This document shows, piece by piece, positions 45,831 to 54,353 of a stretch of DNA of 64,000 nucleotides (the first letter of the stretch is position 1; every line of letters begins with the position of its first letter). This DNA comes from Streptomyces sp. NBC_00459 (GTDB lineage Bacteria; Actinomycetota; Actinomycetes; Streptomycetales; Streptomycetaceae). The notes beneath the pieces are model-generated. The model was not told the origin of the DNA, searched no databases, and saw nothing but the letters and a program-made list of their open reading frames with translations. The stretch covers positions 7,936,001 to 8,000,000 of the forward strand of contig NZ_CP107903.1 of NCBI RefSeq assembly GCF_036013955.1. The letters run 5' to 3'. The position numbers and the translations under genes were made by a program.

Positions 45831-45873
45831 GTGACACCGTGGAACGCCGAACGCTCGCAGGCGTGACACCGTG
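45831..45873 (+). promoter_or_regulatory. Direct repeat GTGACACCGTG upstream of the second operon
   Basis: GTGACACCGTG occurs exactly at 45831-45841 and 45863-45873, 32 bp apart (about three helical turns), 63 bp before the second hydrolase start. Candidate PucR-binding sites. Confidence 0.5.
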
Positions 45874-45935
45874 CAACTCAAACCCGCTCTTCGGGCTTCC
45901 TAGGCTCGCCGTACACCGAGTGACCGGAGGTCCCG

Positions 45936-46778
45936 ATGAGCAGGGTGATTCGCGCCGCCATTTTCCAGACTGCCTGGACGGGCGACAAGGAGTCGATGAT
46001 CCAGGTCCACGAGCAGGCGGTCCGCGACGCGGCGGCCCAGGGTGCTCAAGTCATGTGCTTCCAGGAGCTGTTCTACGGCCCCTACTTCTGCCAGGTCCAG
46101 GACAAGGCGTTCTACGAGTACGCCGAGCAGATCCCGGACGGCCCGATCGTGAAGCGCTTCCAGGCGCTCGCCAGGGAACTGGGCATCGTCCTGGTCCTGC
46201 CGATGTACGAGGAGGAGCAGCCCGGCGTCCTCTACAACACGGCCGCCGTGATCGACGCGGACGGCTCGTACCTCGGCAAGTACCGCAAGCACCACATCCC
46301 GCAGGTCGCCGGATTCTGGGAGAAGTTCTACTTCCGTCCGGGCAACGCGGGCTGGCCGGTCTTCGACACGGCCGTGGGCAGGATCGGCGTCTACATCTGC
46401 TACGACCGGCACTTCCCGGAGGGCTGGCGTGCGCTGGGTCTCGAAGGCGCCGAGATCGTCTTCAACCCGTCGGCCACCTCGCGCGGGCTGTCCGCCTACC
46501 TGTGGCAGCTGGAGCAGCCGGCGGCCGCCGTCGCCAACGAGTACTTCGTCGGCGCGATCAACCGGGTCGGCGTCGAGGAACTCGGCGACAACGACTTCTA
46601 CGGGACCTCGTACTTCGTGGACCCGGAGGCACAGTTCGTCGGCGAGGTGGCGAGCGACAAGGAGACCGAACTCGTCGTCCGCGACCTGGACCTGGAAAAG
46701 CTGCGCGAGGTCCGCGACCGCTGGCAGTTCTTCCGCGACCGCCGCCCGGACGCGTACGGCCCGCTCACGGCGCCGTAA
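45936..46778 (+). CDS. Nitrilase-superfamily carbamoyl-amide hydrolase, copy 2
   Basis: 280 residues, collinear with copy 1. It has the same triad (CFQELF, KYRKHHIPQ, YICYDRHFPEGW) and near-identical blocks such as WQLEQPAAAVANEYFV. The N-terminal and C-terminal thirds differ more, suggesting different carbamoyl substrates. ATG 45936 follows GGAGG. It is separated from the dihydropyrimidinase gene by a 127-nt gap containing a repeat element. Confidence 0.92.
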   Translation: MSRVIRAAIFQTAWTGDKESMIQVHEQAVRDAAAQGAQVMCFQELFYGPYFCQVQDKAFYEYAEQIPDGPIVKRFQALARELGIVLVLPMYEEEQPGVLYNTAAVIDADGSYLGKYRKHHIPQVAGFWEKFYFRPGNAGWPVFDTAVGRIGVYICYDRHFPEGWRALGLEGAEIVFNPSATSRGLSAYLWQLEQPAAAVANEYFVGAINRVGVEELGDNDFYGTSYFVDPEAQFVGEVASDKETELVVRDLDLEKLREVRDRWQFFRDRRPDAYGPLTAP

Positions 46779-46799
46779 CAGACCGACGCTCACACCCGC

Positions 46800-46872
46800 G
46801 CCCCGCTTTCAGGGGCGCGGGGCAGCGTCCATATGCGGCTCCGCCGCGGGGCGCGACCAGCCACAGACAACC
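46800..46872 (+). repeat. Streptomyces-type GGGGCGCGG intergenic repeat
   Basis: CAGGGGCGCGGGG, then GGGGCGCGACCAGCC, match a dispersed intergenic element commonly seen in Streptomyces genomes. Inverted GCGGC/GCCGC segments (CGGCTCCGCCG) can fold. It lies between two genes of the same pathway. Confidence 0.5.
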
Positions 46873-46905
46873 GGCACTTTGTAGACAACCGAGGAGCGTG
46901 AACCC

Positions 46906-48309
46906 GTGACCGGCCGTACTGTCATCCGAGGCGGACTAGTCATCACCGCGTCCGACGAGATCCACGCCGACGTCCTCATCGAGGACGGCCGCATCGCCGC
47001 CCTCGCCACCAGCGGAAGCGCCACCGCCGAGGCCTGGACGGCCGAGCGGACCATAGACGCCACCGGAAAGTACGTCATCCCCGGCGGCGTCGACGCGCAC
47101 ACCCACATGGAACTGCCGTTCGGCGGTACGGCCGCCTCGGACACCTTCGAGACCGGTACCCGGGCCGCCGCCTGGGGCGGTACGACCACGATCATCGACT
47201 TCGCCGTGCAGAGCGTCGGCCGGTCGCTGCGCGACGGACTCGACACCTGGAACGCCAAGGCCGACGGCAACTGCGCCATCGACTACGCCTTCCACATGAT
47301 CGTCTCCGACGTGAACCAGGACACGCTCAAGGAGATGGACCTCCTGGTCGAGGAGGGTGTCACCTCCTTCAAGCAGTTCATGGCCTACCCGGGCGTCTTC
47401 TACAGTGACGACGGCCAGATCCTGCGCGCCATGCAGCGCTCCGCCGAGAACGGCGGACTGATCATGATGCACGCCGAGAACGGCATCGCCATCGACGTGC
47501 TGGTGGAGCAGGCGCTGGCCCGGGGCGAGACCGACCCCCGCTACCACGGCGAGGTCCGCAAGGCCCTCCTCGAAGCGGAGGCCACGCACCGCGCCATCAA
47601 GCTCGCGCAGGTCGCCGGGGCACCCCTGTACGTCGTCCACGTCTCGGCGCAGGAGGCAGTCGCCGAGCTGGCACGGGCGCGCGACGAGGGGCTCAACGTC
47701 TTCGGCGAGACCTGCCCGCAGTACCTGTTCCTGTCGACGGACAACCTCGCGGAGCCGGACTTCGAGGGCGCGAAGTACGTGTGCAGCACGCCGCTGCGGC
47801 CCAAGGACCACCAGGCCGCCCTGTGGCGGGGCCTGAGGACCAACGACCTCCAGGTCGTCTCCACGGACCACTGCCCGTTCTGCTTCGAGGGCCAGAAGGA
47901 ACTGGGCCGCGGCGACTTCTCGAAGATCCCCAACGGGCTCCCGGGCGTCGAGAACCGCATGGACCTCCTCCACCAGGGCGTCGTCGACGGGCACATCAGC
48001 CGCCGCCGCTGGATCGAGATCGCCTGCGCCACCCCGGCCCGGATGTTCGGCCTCTACCCGAAGAAGGGCACCATCGCCCCGGGCGCCGACGCCGACGTCG
48101 TCATCTACGACCCGCACGCCGAGCAGATCGTCTCCGCCGAGACGCACCACATGAACGTCGACTACTCGGCGTACGAGGGCAAGCGGCTCACCGGCCGCGT
48201 CGAGACCGTCCTCTCGCGCGGCGAACTCGTCATCACCGAGCGGGAGTTCACCGGACGCGCGGGTCACGGCGTCTACACCCCCCGCTCCACCTGTCAGTAC
48301 CTGATCTGA
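46906..48309 (+). CDS. hydA: Dihydropyrimidinase / hydantoinase
   Basis: 467-residue cyclic amidohydrolase. The metal-binding DAHTHME, the carboxylated Lys in SFKQFMAYPG, His residues in MMHAENG and VHVSAQEA, and the Asp in STDHCPF are all present. It opens 5,6-dihydrouracil, dihydrothymine or hydantoins to N-carbamoyl amino acids, the substrates of the flanking hydrolases. GTG 46906 follows GAGGAG. The luciferase-like oxidoreductase gene follows after 16 nt. Confidence 0.95.
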   Translation: MTGRTVIRGGLVITASDEIHADVLIEDGRIAALATSGSATAEAWTAERTIDATGKYVIPGGVDAHTHMELPFGGTAASDTFETGTRAAAWGGTTTIIDFAVQSVGRSLRDGLDTWNAKADGNCAIDYAFHMIVSDVNQDTLKEMDLLVEEGVTSFKQFMAYPGVFYSDDGQILRAMQRSAENGGLIMMHAENGIAIDVLVEQALARGETDPRYHGEVRKALLEAEATHRAIKLAQVAGAPLYVVHVSAQEAVAELARARDEGLNVFGETCPQYLFLSTDNLAEPDFEGAKYVCSTPLRPKDHQAALWRGLRTNDLQVVSTDHCPFCFEGQKELGRGDFSKIPNGLPGVENRMDLLHQGVVDGHISRRRWIEIACATPARMFGLYPKKGTIAPGADADVVIYDPHAEQIVSAETHHMNVDYSAYEGKRLTGRVETVLSRGELVITEREFTGRAGHGVYTPRSTCQYLI

Positions 48310-48325
48310 ACTAGGAGCAGCGCTC

Positions 48326-49345
48326 ATGGACTTCGGCCTCGTCCTGCAGACCGACCCGCCGGCCTCGCGTGTCATCGAGCTGATGCAGCGCGCCGAGGGC
48401 AACGGCTTCACGTACGGCTGGACCTTCGACTCCGCCGTGCTGTGGCAGGAACCGTTCGTGATCTACAGTCAGATCCTCTCCAGCACCGAGAAGTTGACGG
48501 TCGGCCCGATGGTCACCAACCCGGGCACCCGCACCTGGGAGGTCACCGCCTCCACCTTCGCGACCCTCAACGACATGTTCGGCAACCGCACGGTCTGCGG
48601 CATCGGCCGCGGCGACTCCGCGATGCGCGTCGCCGGCCGAACTCCCAACACCCTGGCCCGGATCAGCGGCGCGATGAAGGTCATCCGCTCGCTGGGCCGC
48701 GGCGACGAGGCCGACCTCGGCGGTACGGTCATCAAGTTCCCGTGGGTGAGGCCGGGCGCCGAACTCCCCGTCTGGATGGCCGCGTACGGCCCCAAGGCGC
48801 TCAAGATGACCGGCGAGGAGGCCGACGGGTTCATCCTCCAGCTCGCCGACCTCTACCTCACCGAGTACATGGTGAAGACGGTCAAGGAAGCCGCCGTCGC
48901 CGCCGGACGCGACCCGTCCGAGGTGAAGATCTGCGTCGCCGCCCCCGCGTACATCACCGAGGACGACTCGCCCGAGGCGCTCGCCCACGCCCGCGAGCAG
49001 TGCCGCTGGTTCGGCGGGATGGTCGGCAACCACGTCGCCGACCTGGTGTCGAAGTACGGCGAGCACTCCGCCGCCGTACCCGAGGAACTCACCGACTACA
49101 TCAAGGCCCGCGAGGGCTACGACTACTCCCACCACGGACGGGCCGACAACCCCGACACCCAGTTCGTGCCCGACGAGATCGTCGACCGGTTCTGCGTCAT
49201 CGGCACCCCCGAGATGCACATCGAGAAGCTCAACAAGCTGCGTGAGCTCGGCGTCGACCAGTTCGCCGTCTACGACATGCACGACGCCCAGGAAAAAGTC
49301 ATCGACGCCTACGGGTCGACGGTGATCCCGGCCGTCAACGCCTGA
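48326..49345 (+). CDS. Luciferase-like (F420/FMN-dependent) oxidoreductase of the pyrimidine locus
   Basis: 339 residues of the luciferase-like monooxygenase fold (MDFGLVLQTDPPASRVIEL, with VTNPGTRTWEVTAS and MAAYGPKALKMTGEEADGF). It resembles the TIGR03842-type F420-dependent family as I recall it. It is tightly linked to hydA. No classical dihydropyrimidine dehydrogenase is present, so it may supply the missing ring-reducing or oxidising step; this is inference. Confidence 0.88.
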   Translation: MDFGLVLQTDPPASRVIELMQRAEGNGFTYGWTFDSAVLWQEPFVIYSQILSSTEKLTVGPMVTNPGTRTWEVTASTFATLNDMFGNRTVCGIGRGDSAMRVAGRTPNTLARISGAMKVIRSLGRGDEADLGGTVIKFPWVRPGAELPVWMAAYGPKALKMTGEEADGFILQLADLYLTEYMVKTVKEAAVAAGRDPSEVKICVAAPAYITEDDSPEALAHAREQCRWFGGMVGNHVADLVSKYGEHSAAVPEELTDYIKAREGYDYSHHGRADNPDTQFVPDEIVDRFCVIGTPEMHIEKLNKLRELGVDQFAVYDMHDAQEKVIDAYGSTVIPAVNA

Positions 49346-49384
49346 CGCACCCGAACTCGTCGCTGTGTTACCTCCCCATGATCT

Positions 49385-49419
49385 CCCTCTCCCCGGCGTT
49401 CAGGTTGCCGGGGAGAGGG
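49385..49419 (+). terminator. Strong hairpin before the transporter gene
   Basis: CCCTCTCCCCGGC (49385-49397) pairs perfectly over 13 bp with 49407-49419 around a 9-nt loop. There is no U-run. It may partly terminate the hydA operon or stabilise its 3-prime end ahead of the transporter gene. Confidence 0.6.
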
Positions 49420-49506
49420 TCAGGACTCCTCCGGGTGTCCTGTGCGCATCCCCCAACGCGCCACCCGCACGGCCTTTCCCGACCCACCTCATTGATTGGC
49501 CTGCCC

Positions 49507-51051
49507 ATGACCGACACCGCTCCCACGGCCATACCGCCGTCCTCCCAACTCACCCTCCCCGACGGCCGGGTGGAGATCTCCCCCGACGCGCCCGTTCCCA
49601 GCGGGCCGTACGCCAACGAGGACCTGCTGCCGGTTCCGGTTGAGAAGCGCACCTGGAACACGTACAACTTCTCGGCTCTCTGGGTGGGCATGGCCCACAA
49701 CACGGCCTCCTGGACCCTCGCTTCGGGTCTGATCGCCGTGGGCATGGACTGGAAGCAGGCCGTGCTCACGATCGCCCTGGCGAACGTGATCGTGCTCATC
49801 CCGATGCTGCTCACCGGGCACGCGGGGCCGAAGTACGGCATCCCCTTCCCCGTCTTCGCCCGCGCCTCCTTCGGGGTGCGCGGCGCCAACCTGCCGGCTG
49901 TCGTACGGGCGTTGGTGGCGTGCGGCTGGTTCGGTATCCAGACGTGGATCGGCGGCGAGGCGATCTACTTCCTCGCCGGGAAGCTCATCGGCAACGGCTG
50001 GAGCGACGCCGGGAAGATCGGCGGCTACGCCTGGACGATGTGGCTGTCCTTCGCCATCTTCTGGGCGATCCAGGTCGCCATCATCTACCGGGGCATGGAG
50101 ACCATCCGCCGGTTCGAGAACTGGGCCGCGCCCTTCGTGCTCCTCGGCGCCGGTGTGATGCTGTGGTGGATGGCCGACAAGGCCGGCGGCTTCGGCCCGC
50201 TGCTCGACCAGCCCTCCAAGCTGGGCTACGGCCCGGACTTCTGGAAGATCTTCGCGCCCGCACTCATGGGCATGATCGGCTTCTGGTCCACGCTGTCGCT
50301 GAACATCCCGGACTTCACCCGGTACGGCAAGAGCCAGAAGGCCCAGACGTGGGGGCAGGCGCTCGGTCTGCCGACCACGATGACGCTCTTCGCGTTCCTG
50401 TCCGTCATGGTCACCTCGGGCTCGCAGGCCGTGTACGGCGAGGCCATCTGGGACCCGGTACAGCTCGCCGCCAAGACCGACAACGTCTTCGGGCTGCTGT
50501 TCGCCCTGGTCACCGTGCTGGTGGCGACCCTGTCCGTGAACGTCGCGGCCAACCTGGTCTCGCCGGCCTTCGACTTCTCCAACATCGCCCCGCGCAGGAT
50601 CAGCTTCCGGACCGGCGCGCTCGCCACCTGTGTGCTCGGCGTGCTGATCTTCCCGTGGAAGCTGTACTCCGACCCGCAGGGCTACATCTTCACCTGGCTC
50701 GGTCTGGTCGGCGGGCTCCTCGGCACGGTCGCCGGCATCCTCATCGCCGACTACTGGATCCTGCGCCGCGGCAAGCTCGACCTCGCCGACCTGTACCGGG
50801 CGGGCGGACGCTACTGGTACGACAACGGCTGGAACTGGCGCGCGGTAGTCGCCTTCCTGGTCGGTGGCGTACTGGCCGTCGGCGGCGCCAACTTCGCGCC
50901 CATCATCGACGGGCGGCCCATCCCGGCGCTGTCCTCCCTGGCGGACTACGGCTGGGCCGTGGGCCTTGGCACCTCGATGGTGCTCTACCTGGCGCTGATG
51001 CTGGCGACCGGCAGGGGGCGGGACGAGGTGACGGAGACGACCACCGTCTGA
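49507..51051 (+). CDS. NCS1-family nucleobase/hydantoin:cation symporter
   Basis: 514 residues with about 12 membrane helices. Family features include the N-terminal RTWNTYNFSALWVGMAHN and GIPFPVFARASFGVRGANL in helix 3. The genes alongside point to uracil, thymine, hydantoin or allantoin uptake. ATG 49507 is chosen over an upstream in-frame start because the sequence before it contains the hairpin. Confidence 0.93.
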   Translation: MTDTAPTAIPPSSQLTLPDGRVEISPDAPVPSGPYANEDLLPVPVEKRTWNTYNFSALWVGMAHNTASWTLASGLIAVGMDWKQAVLTIALANVIVLIPMLLTGHAGPKYGIPFPVFARASFGVRGANLPAVVRALVACGWFGIQTWIGGEAIYFLAGKLIGNGWSDAGKIGGYAWTMWLSFAIFWAIQVAIIYRGMETIRRFENWAAPFVLLGAGVMLWWMADKAGGFGPLLDQPSKLGYGPDFWKIFAPALMGMIGFWSTLSLNIPDFTRYGKSQKAQTWGQALGLPTTMTLFAFLSVMVTSGSQAVYGEAIWDPVQLAAKTDNVFGLLFALVTVLVATLSVNVAANLVSPAFDFSNIAPRRISFRTGALATCVLGVLIFPWKLYSDPQGYIFTWLGLVGGLLGTVAGILIADYWILRRGKLDLADLYRAGGRYWYDNGWNWRAVVAFLVGGVLAVGGANFAPIIDGRPIPALSSLADYGWAVGLGTSMVLYLALMLATGRGRDEVTETTTV

Positions 51052-51082
51052 CCCCGTGAGGTGCCCCGGAGGGCGGCCGGTT

Positions 51083-51787
51083 CTACCGGCTGCCCTCCAG
51101 TGCTGCCACCGCGTCCCGGGCCGCCTTGATGGCGCCCTTGTTGATCACATCGGTGGTGGGCGCCTTCTTCGACTCGAAGTCGCTGCCGTTGTACGTGATC
51201 ACCACCAGCGCGTTCGACGCGCGGACCAGGACCACACCCTCGCGGGTCTGCTGCTTGTCCTCTGTGGTCAGGTTCACGACGGAGTAGGCGGCGTCACCGA
51301 GACCCGGCACCACACCGCCGCCGCTCTTCTCCGTCAGGCGGTCCTTGTACGTCTTCTCCGCCGCCGCGTCCGTGTCGGACAGCTCGAACGACACGTCGAG
51401 CCAGCGGTAGTCGTACCCCTTGAGCGCGTTCCAGGAGCAGGTGCGGCGGGCATCCGTGTCCGTCGACGGGATCTCCTTGCCGGCCGCCTTGGCGCCCGGC
51501 ACAAGGGACTTGATCGTCCCCGGGGTCACGGCCGAGCAGGGCGCGGGGGCGGCGGCGAAGGTCTTCGTGGCCGCCGACGTCGAGGGCGCGGTGGGCGCTG
51601 CGGACGCGCCGGTGGTGGCCGCCGTCTCCTGGTTGTCGGTCGGCGCCGAGGCGAGCGGACCCGAGGACAGGGCCCAGCCGGCGGTGGCGAGCACGGCGAC
51701 GGGCGCCAGGCGGGTGGTGAGTGCGAGCGGCAGAGGGAGGCTCAAGGCGCACTTCTCGTGGGGGACGGTGCGGAGGGGGGTCCGCAC
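51083..51787 (-). CDS. DUF3558-like exported protein with altered lipobox
   Basis: About 234 residues. The hydrophobic export segment (PLALTTRLAPVAVLATAGW) precedes an Ala/Thr-rich linker and a Cys-containing domain (PCSAVTPGTIKSLVPGAK, then RTCSWNAL) of the DUF3558 lipoprotein type. Where a lipobox Cys is expected (ATAG-C) the codon is TGG, Trp. It may be secreted, or stay anchored by an uncleaved segment. The start is uncertain: GTG 51787 or a downstream TTG. Confidence 0.75.
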   Translation of the reverse strand: MRTPLRTVPHEKCALSLPLPLALTTRLAPVAVLATAGWALSSGPLASAPTDNQETAATTGASAAPTAPSTSAATKTFAAAPAPCSAVTPGTIKSLVPGAKAAGKEIPSTDTDARRTCSWNALKGYDYRWLDVSFELSDTDAAAEKTYKDRLTEKSGGGVVPGLGDAAYSVVNLTTEDKQQTREGVVLVRASNALVVITYNGSDFESKKAPTTDVINKGAIKAARDAVAALEGSR

Positions 51788-51944
51788 TCCGGACGGGACG
51801 CCAGTGTCACATGCCTGTCTGTGGGGCGGAAGTAAGAACTCGCTCCGTGGCGGTGCGATGACTGTCACTTGCGGTCGGCCGCCCGGACTGTCCGTCGGAA
51901 TGCGCAAATCTACGTCTATAGTGCCCAATTCGCTTCTAATGCGG

Positions 51945-52385
51945 CTGGCTGGGGTCAATACCATGTGCCGTGCGATACGGGACAGTTGATCGCCCGGCTG
52001 CTGCCCGCGGTTCCCGCGTGCGTGCTGGACGTCGGCGGGGGCAGCGGGGTGCATGCGGAGTGGCCGGCGCGGGACGGGTTCCGGGCGGGGCGGTTGCCGG
52101 GGGTCACGCCCGGACCGGGTGCGGGCGTTGGCCGAGGCGCACCGGCCCGTACCGACGACGTCAGCACCCATGGCAGGCACGGCACGGGCCAGGGCACCTT
52201 CACTACCGCCTACCTCGCGGAACCGACCGAGGTCCCGGCCGAGTTCACCGAGGCCGGACTCGTCCCGGAAGGCCAGTACGGGCTGGAGGGCGTCGCCTGG
52301 CTCATGGGTGGCGTCGAACAGTGACTGGACGACCCGGAACGCCGCGAGGGGGCGAGGCGGGCGGTGTGCCGGAGGCACGGCACGG
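51945..52385 (+). pseudogene. SAM-dependent methyltransferase remnant
   Basis: The class I motif CVLDVGGGSGVHAEWPARDG is preserved near the 5-prime end. A frame-disturbed, shortened middle follows (RVRALAEAHRPV lies one frame over), then AEFTEAGLVPEGQYGLEGVA and WLMGGVEQ. A TGA replaces an expected Trp codon (52321-52323), after which the same frame reads LDDPERRE. The N-terminus is missing. A dead gene. Confidence 0.72.
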
Positions 52386-52431
52386 GGTACGTACGATCAT
52401 CGGATCGTGTGCCGCAGTGAAGGAGCCGCCC

Positions 52432-54267
52432 GTGTTCACCACCCGACCCACGCTCCAGGGCACCTTCGGGATGGTGTCCTCCACGCACTGGCTGGCCTCG
52501 CAGTCGGCGATGGCCGTGCTGGAGGACGGCGGCAACGCGTACGACGCCGCCGTCGCCGCGGGCTTCGTCCTGCACGTCGTCGAACCGCATCTCAACGGGC
52601 CCGGCGGTGAGGTGCCGATCATCATCGCCCCGGCCGGTGGCGAGGTGCGGGTGCTGTGCGGGCAGGGCGTCGCGCCCGCCGGGGCCACGGTCGCGCACTA
52701 CAGAGGGCTGGGGCTCGACCTCGTACCGGGCACCGGGCCCCTCGCCGCCGCCGTCCCCGGTGCCTTCGACGCCTGGATGCTCCTGCTCCGCGACCACGGC
52801 ACCAAGCCGCTTGCCGACGTCCTGAAGTACGCCATCGGGTACGCCGAGGACGGGCACGCGCCCGTGGAGAACATCGGCGCGACCGTCGAGACCGTACGGG
52901 AACTGTTCGAGACGGAGTGGACCTCGTCCGCGGACCTGTACCTGCCCGGCGGACAGGCGCCCCGGCCCGGCCGGCTGTTCCGCAATCCCGCGCTGGCCGC
53001 CACCTGGAAGCGCCTGCTTCGAGAGGTCGCCGGGGCAGGGGACCGCGTCGCCCGGATCGAGGCGGCACGGCAGGTGTGGCGCACCGGCTTCATCGCCGAG
53101 GCGCTCCTGCGCCAGTCCGCCCGACCCACCCTCGACACCAGCGGCAGGCACCACAGCGGCACCCTGACAGCCACCGACCTCGCCTCCTGGTCCGCGGCCT
53201 ACGAGGCCCCGGCGACCTACGACTGGCGCGGCTGGACCCTCTGCAAGGCCGGCCCCTGGAGCCAGGGCCCGGCCTTCCTCCAGCAGCTCGCGCTGCTCCC
53301 GCCCGAGCTGCCCGCATACGGGTCCGCCGACTACGTCCACCTCCTGATCGAGGGCTGCAAGCTCGCCATGGCGGATCGAGAGGCCTGGTACGGGGACGCC
53401 TCGGGCGGAGCCGATGTGCCGCTCGACGGACTGCTGTCGGACGCCTACAACGCCGACCGGCGGACCCTCGTCGGGGACAGCGCCTCCTACGAGCTACGAC
53501 CGGGCAGCCCTGACGGCCGCACCCCGCGACTGTGCGCACACGCGCGCGTGGTGGCCACGGACGAGCCAGGATTCAACCCTCTGGGGGCCGGGGAGCCGAC
53601 GGTCGCCAGGCTCCCGACCTCACTCGTGCCCGGCGAGCCGGAGATCGCCTCCGACGGCTCCACCCGGGGCGACACCTGCCACCTCGACGTCGTCGACCGC
53701 TGGGGCAACATGGTCGCGGCCACGCCCAGCGGCGGCTGGCTCCAGTCGAACCCCGTCGTACCCGAACTGGGCTTCCCCCTCGGCACCCGGCTCCAGATGA
53801 CCTGGCTGGAGGAGGGACTGCCGAACTCCCTCACCCCGGGCCGCCGCCCCCGGACCACCCTCACCCCTTCCGTCGCGCTGCGCGACGGAGTGCCGGTGCT
53901 GGCCTTCGGTACACCCGGCGGGGACCAGCAGGACCAGTGGCAGCTGCACTTCTTCCTCGCGGTCGCCCTCCGCCCCGAGGTGCGCGGCGGCCTGGACCTC
54001 CAGGGCGCGATCGACGCCCCGAACTGGCACAACGACAGCTTCCCGGGGTCCTTCTACCCGCGCGGCATGCGCCCCGGCAGCGTCACCATGGAGGCCCGCA
54101 CGGCGGGCGACGTGGTCGAGGAGCTGCGCCGCCGGGGGCATGACGTGACGATCGGTGACGACTGGTCCGAGGGCCGGCTGTGCGCGGTAGCCCGGGACCC
54201 GGAGACGGGTGTTCTGTCGGCGGCGGCGAATCCGCGGGGGATGCAGGGGTACGCGGTCGGGCGCTGA
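52432..54267 (+). CDS. Gamma-glutamyltransferase-family protein, cytoplasmic
   Basis: 611 residues of the N-terminal-nucleophile GGT family. GGNAYDAAVAAGFVLHV and the Gly-rich GPGGEVP lie near the N-terminus; the nucleophile Thr415 is in GDTCHLDVVDRWGN and FGTPGGDQQDQWQ is in the small subunit. There is no signal peptide, unlike the copy at 36374. GTG 52432 lies 6 nt after AAGGAG. The substrate may be a gamma-glutamyl or acyl amide; context gives no firm clue. Confidence 0.9.
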   Translation: MFTTRPTLQGTFGMVSSTHWLASQSAMAVLEDGGNAYDAAVAAGFVLHVVEPHLNGPGGEVPIIIAPAGGEVRVLCGQGVAPAGATVAHYRGLGLDLVPGTGPLAAAVPGAFDAWMLLLRDHGTKPLADVLKYAIGYAEDGHAPVENIGATVETVRELFETEWTSSADLYLPGGQAPRPGRLFRNPALAATWKRLLREVAGAGDRVARIEAARQVWRTGFIAEALLRQSARPTLDTSGRHHSGTLTATDLASWSAAYEAPATYDWRGWTLCKAGPWSQGPAFLQQLALLPPELPAYGSADYVHLLIEGCKLAMADREAWYGDASGGADVPLDGLLSDAYNADRRTLVGDSASYELRPGSPDGRTPRLCAHARVVATDEPGFNPLGAGEPTVARLPTSLVPGEPEIASDGSTRGDTCHLDVVDRWGNMVAATPSGGWLQSNPVVPELGFPLGTRLQMTWLEEGLPNSLTPGRRPRTTLTPSVALRDGVPVLAFGTPGGDQQDQWQLHFFLAVALRPEVRGGLDLQGAIDAPNWHNDSFPGSFYPRGMRPGSVTMEARTAGDVVEELRRRGHDVTIGDDWSEGRLCAVARDPETGVLSAAANPRGMQGYAVGR

Positions 54268-54353
54268 TGTCCGAATCCTGGTCTTCAGGCGGATTCCATC
54301 CCATGTCCACCGGCCCGGCGGGGATTGTCAGTGCCGCGTGCTCTCATGGAGGC

